Shown here: one piece after another, positions 21,896-24,173 of the stretch | Layout: each line of letters begins with the position of its first letter | Position numbering within the stretch: the stretch's first letter is position 1 | NCBI GenBank assembly: GCA_030145005.1 | Contig: JAQYWJ010000007.1 | Location: forward strand, 1-24,173 | Source of the DNA: Desulfobacter sp. | GTDB taxonomy: Bacteria > Desulfobacterota > Desulfobacteria > Desulfobacterales > Desulfobacteraceae | Length of the DNA: 24,173 nucleotides | Reading direction: 5' to 3' | The notes under the pieces: model-generated | The model's input: the letters and a program-made list of their open reading frames with translations, nothing else | What the model was told of the DNA's origin: nothing | Databases searched by the model: none | Program-made: the position numbers and the translations under genes

Positions 21896-24173
21896 TCAGG
21901 TATCCTTGAATTTATTGGCCAGATCATTATCAATCAGATAAATACAAATCTCATTGGCACCCTGCTGTGAATACTCAAATTTATTAACCAAGTTGTGAAT
22001 AAGAAATTTTACATCGCGTTTAATGCGTTTGTCATGGGCTTTAAAATCTTCAGTATCAAAATCCTTTATGGCCCGCCTGAAATTTGCATTGTCAATAAAA
22101 GGCTCTAACACCCGTTTTTTTAAGCTATGCACATACCGTTCATGAAGGGTTTTAAACAGCCGGGTCTGGGTAATGTTCTTTCCTTCGATCATGATCTCGT
22201 GGGAAAGCGTAAACCCTGTATATTCCTTTAATACATCCAGGCGCATGTCCTGGCGCCGTTTTGCATCGGCATTTTCAGACAGAAGCCTGATTTCAATGGT
22301 TTCAAGAAATGCTTCGGTAACATAGATCTCTTCTTTGGTAAAAAGACAGTTCACAACAGAGCCGATCTCATTGGTCACAGCGGAAATATAATTTTTTATA
22401 TCCTTTGCGATTTGCTCCTCGTTGTAATAATAAAGACACTCTTTGACCTGCTGGAGAATGGAATAGTCATACATCCTTAAAAGTGAAGACAAAAACCCCT
22501 GGGGAATCATCTGGCGTATGGGTTCTTCGAGTTTATTGAAAAACGAACATAAATCGAGCATGTTGATGAGCCTGTCTTCCTTAACAAATTGTGAATAAAA
22601 CCGGTCAAAAATTTTAATGGAATCCCGACCGGACAGGCCCTGTTTCCCATATTCTTCAGACTCGACAATAATTTTTTTTATCATCTTTTTGTCAAGCGCC
22701 TTTTTGTCCTTGTCATCCAGCCATTTAGGAATACTTCCTCTGAAAATTTCCATAAGCAGCAAGATAAGACTCTCATCGCAGAAATTCAGGTACTTTTTCG
22801 GATCTTTTATCCATTGCTCTAAGGCAAGGGATTTTTTTCCGATTCTGGTGCAAATAATAACTCTTGCAAAATTTTCAAGCACCATAGGCAGAAAGTTGCT
22901 TTCAATATGGCGACCAAAAATGTTCAGGTAGATTTTAACTTCGGTGGTCACATCAAGAACGTATGGGATATCTATATACTGGATACGGTCTTTAAAAGAG
23001 GGGAAATCTTTAATATTTTGTTTATCCTCGGGATTCATAAGGGCAAAAAACAACGCCTCCACATGTTCCTCTACATTCTCTACCTTGTGAATAGCCTCTG
23101 AAATAATATTGTGAAGCTCAACCATACGCTCGACATTGTGCGACTTAATATCCATAAGTGCATAGATGCCGTTATGAATTTTGGCATAGGAGGAATAAAT
23201 ATAATTAATAACGTTGGAATCCTGAAAAAGCGCATTAATCCGGCCCTGGAGCATCTGGTTGAGGATAACGTTTCGCCGCAACGGCCTGTCCCCGGGGTTG
23301 AAAACGGATATCCCGTTGCCAAGGCGGCGGTTGAAATAATAGGGTCTGGCATACAGCATATCAAACACCTTGGCAGGCTTGCCTAAGCGTTCCAAAAGGT
23401 TCTGGTAAATGGAGGCGCACACGGTGCAGACCTCATCTTTAAATACCCATTCATACTGCTTGTCTGTGAACAGCTTCCATTTAAACTCATCGTTTTTGAT
23501 CAATTCGTCCAGAACAGCGCGTCTCTGTTCTTTGGGTATCACCAGAAAGGGGTTATCATGGCACAGGCAGGGGATTTCAATAAATTCAGGCTCCGGACCT
23601 TCAAGTTTGACCTTATTTTTATCTGAACCCGGCTTTATTTCCGTTGAATCACTGTCAATATACTGGATCAGTTTTTCAAAAGAAGACTGGCTCATCAAAG
23701 ACGGCTCACGACCTTTAAGCGTTTTGACATCCAGGCGCCATACCACTTCGTAGCGCAACCCCTCTTCGGTATTGGCATACTGCTCAAATTTTTCCAGGAG
23801 ATTATTTAAAAAAGTGGATTTTCCGCATCCGTGGGGACCGTAAAACACATAGATCCGGTTCTGCTGGTTACCGTGGCGCAGAGAATCCATCTGTTTCACA
23901 AACCGGTTGGCAAACAGCATATCCGGAAAATACGGTGTATCGGAACCTTCCATGAAAAGTGTACCGGTATCATATTTGGTAATGGCAGAACGATCTATAT
24001 CATTTTCGATTTCAGTCACATGAAGTTTAATCATGTCATGAAATGCCTGAAAAATATTTCTTAAAATCCGGGAAGGATTGGCATTTAGAAGCTGCAGAAA
24101 TTCCTGGAAAGATACCGGTTTATGCCGATGATAATCCTGGACGTTCCGGTTTAAAAAATCCAGGGCCTGGGTT
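21896..24173 (-). CDS. PrkA-family AAA+ ATPase / serine protein kinase, 5' end outside window
   Basis: The frame remains open past the first in-window ATG (24034) to the right edge. That upstream part (RILRNIFQAFHDMI) is PrkA-like, so 24034 is an internal Met and the gene is cut. At least 758 residues are visible, more than the ~640 of E. coli YeaG, so this is a long variant. The Walker A is GPHGCGKST (23813-23839). Cys/His pairs PCLCHD and VCTVC resemble the family's CPMHEEP/CxxC region. A further segment (YIDIPYVLDVTTEVKIY) matches the end of the AAA domain, and the long C-terminal part is helical and charged. PrkA proteins are stress-linked; kinase activity is reported for some, and protease-like ATPase roles for others. 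The target is unknown. No clear terminator follows. Confidence 0.75.
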   Translation of the reverse strand, partial: TQALDFLNRNVQDYHRHKPVSFQEFLQLLNANPSRILRNIFQAFHDMIKLHVTEIENDIDRSAITKYDTGTLFMEGSDTPYFPDMLFANRFVKQMDSLRHGNQQNRIYVFYGPHGCGKSTFLNNLLEKFEQYANTEEGLRYEVVWRLDVKTLKGREPSLMSQSSFEKLIQYIDSDSTEIKPGSDKNKVKLEGPEPEFIEIPCLCHDNPFLVIPKEQRRAVLDELIKNDEFKWKLFTDKQYEWVFKDEVCTVCASIYQNLLERLGKPAKVFDMLYARPYYFNRRLGNGISVFNPGDRPLRRNVILNQMLQGRINALFQDSNVINYIYSSYAKIHNGIYALMDIKSHNVERMVELHNIISEAIHKVENVEEHVEALFFALMNPEDKQNIKDFPSFKDRIQYIDIPYVLDVTTEVKIYLNIFGRHIESNFLPMVLENFARVIICTRIGKKSLALEQWIKDPKKYLNFCDESLILLLMEIFRGSIPKWLDDKDKKALDKKMIKKIIVESEEYGKQGLSGRDSIKIFDRFYSQFVKEDRLINMLDLCSFFNKLEEPIRQMIPQGFLSSLLRMYDYSILQQVKECLYYYNEEQIAKDIKNYISAVTNEIGSVVNCLFTKEEIYVTEAFLETIEIRLLSENADAKRRQDMRLDVLKEYTGFTLSHEIMIEGKNITQTRLFKTLHERYVHSLKKRVLEPFIDNANFRRAIKDFDTEDFKAHDKRIKRDVKFLIHNLVNKFEYSQQGANEICIYLIDNDLANKFKDT

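Noticed and set aside
21896..24034. PrkA gene starting at the ATG at 24034
   Set aside because: The same frame stays open for 46 more codons to the window edge and those codons look like PrkA sequence, so the start lies outside.

Overview
The window carries a compact molybdenum-nitrogenase (nif) operon with housekeeping genes on one side and an accessory, IS-scarred region on the other. The gene set suggests an anaerobic Desulfobacterota member, probably Desulfobacterales. The signs are: two NifI-type PII proteins between nifH and nifD; a NifD with an internal insertion and a short NifK, as in anaerobes; a NifB fused to a NifX-like domain; a DUF4911-miaB pair; and a PrkA-type protein. Taxonomy here is inference; there is no rRNA gene in the window.

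Layout from left to right. (1) 1-3305, minus strand: a three-gene unit made of a lipoprotein with a C-terminal membrane helix, a DUF900-type alpha/beta-hydrolase lipoprotein, and an exported ATP-dependent DNA ligase cut by the window edge. (2) 3306-4337: intergenic DNA with a perfect 19-bp palindrome, the 3' remnant of an IS6-family element with a stop codon in its transposase, and two stem-loops below nifV. (3) 4338-14812, minus strand: nifH-nifI1-nifI2-nifD-nifK-nifE-nifN-nifB-[2Fe-2S ferredoxin]-nifV, transcribed right to left. A good sigma-54 promoter (TGGAACG-N4-TTGCA) lies about 85 bp before nifH, with dyads and a tandem 20-bp repeat farther upstream. (4) 15304-18502, minus strand: DUF4911, miaB, map (with SEC-C) and plsC, closely packed or overlapping. 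(5) 18666-21609, plus strand: recJ with a near-consensus promoter so close to the ATG that the mRNA would be almost leaderless, then a CaCA-type cation exchanger. (6) 21610-24173: a short repeat cluster and the 3' part of a large PrkA-like ATPase/kinase gene running off the right edge.

How the nif genes work together. NifH reduces NifDK. NifB makes the Fe-S core of FeMo-co, NifEN finishes it, NifV supplies homocitrate, and the ferredoxin is a candidate electron carrier. NifI1/NifI2 are expected to switch the enzyme off when fixed nitrogen appears. nifA, nifU, nifS and molybdate transport genes are not in the window. Several starts were moved to ATG codons backed by a Shine-Dalgarno site or a 4-base overlap (ferredoxin, nifB, nifN, map, the 1908-3305 lipoprotein). 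miaB most likely starts with TTG.

I do not see a clearly new biological system. The most worthwhile oddities are the lipoprotein/DUF900/exported-ligase unit, the long hairpin between nifD and nifK, the dyads and repeats upstream of nifH, and an orphan hairpin after recJ that resembles an IS200/IS605 end.
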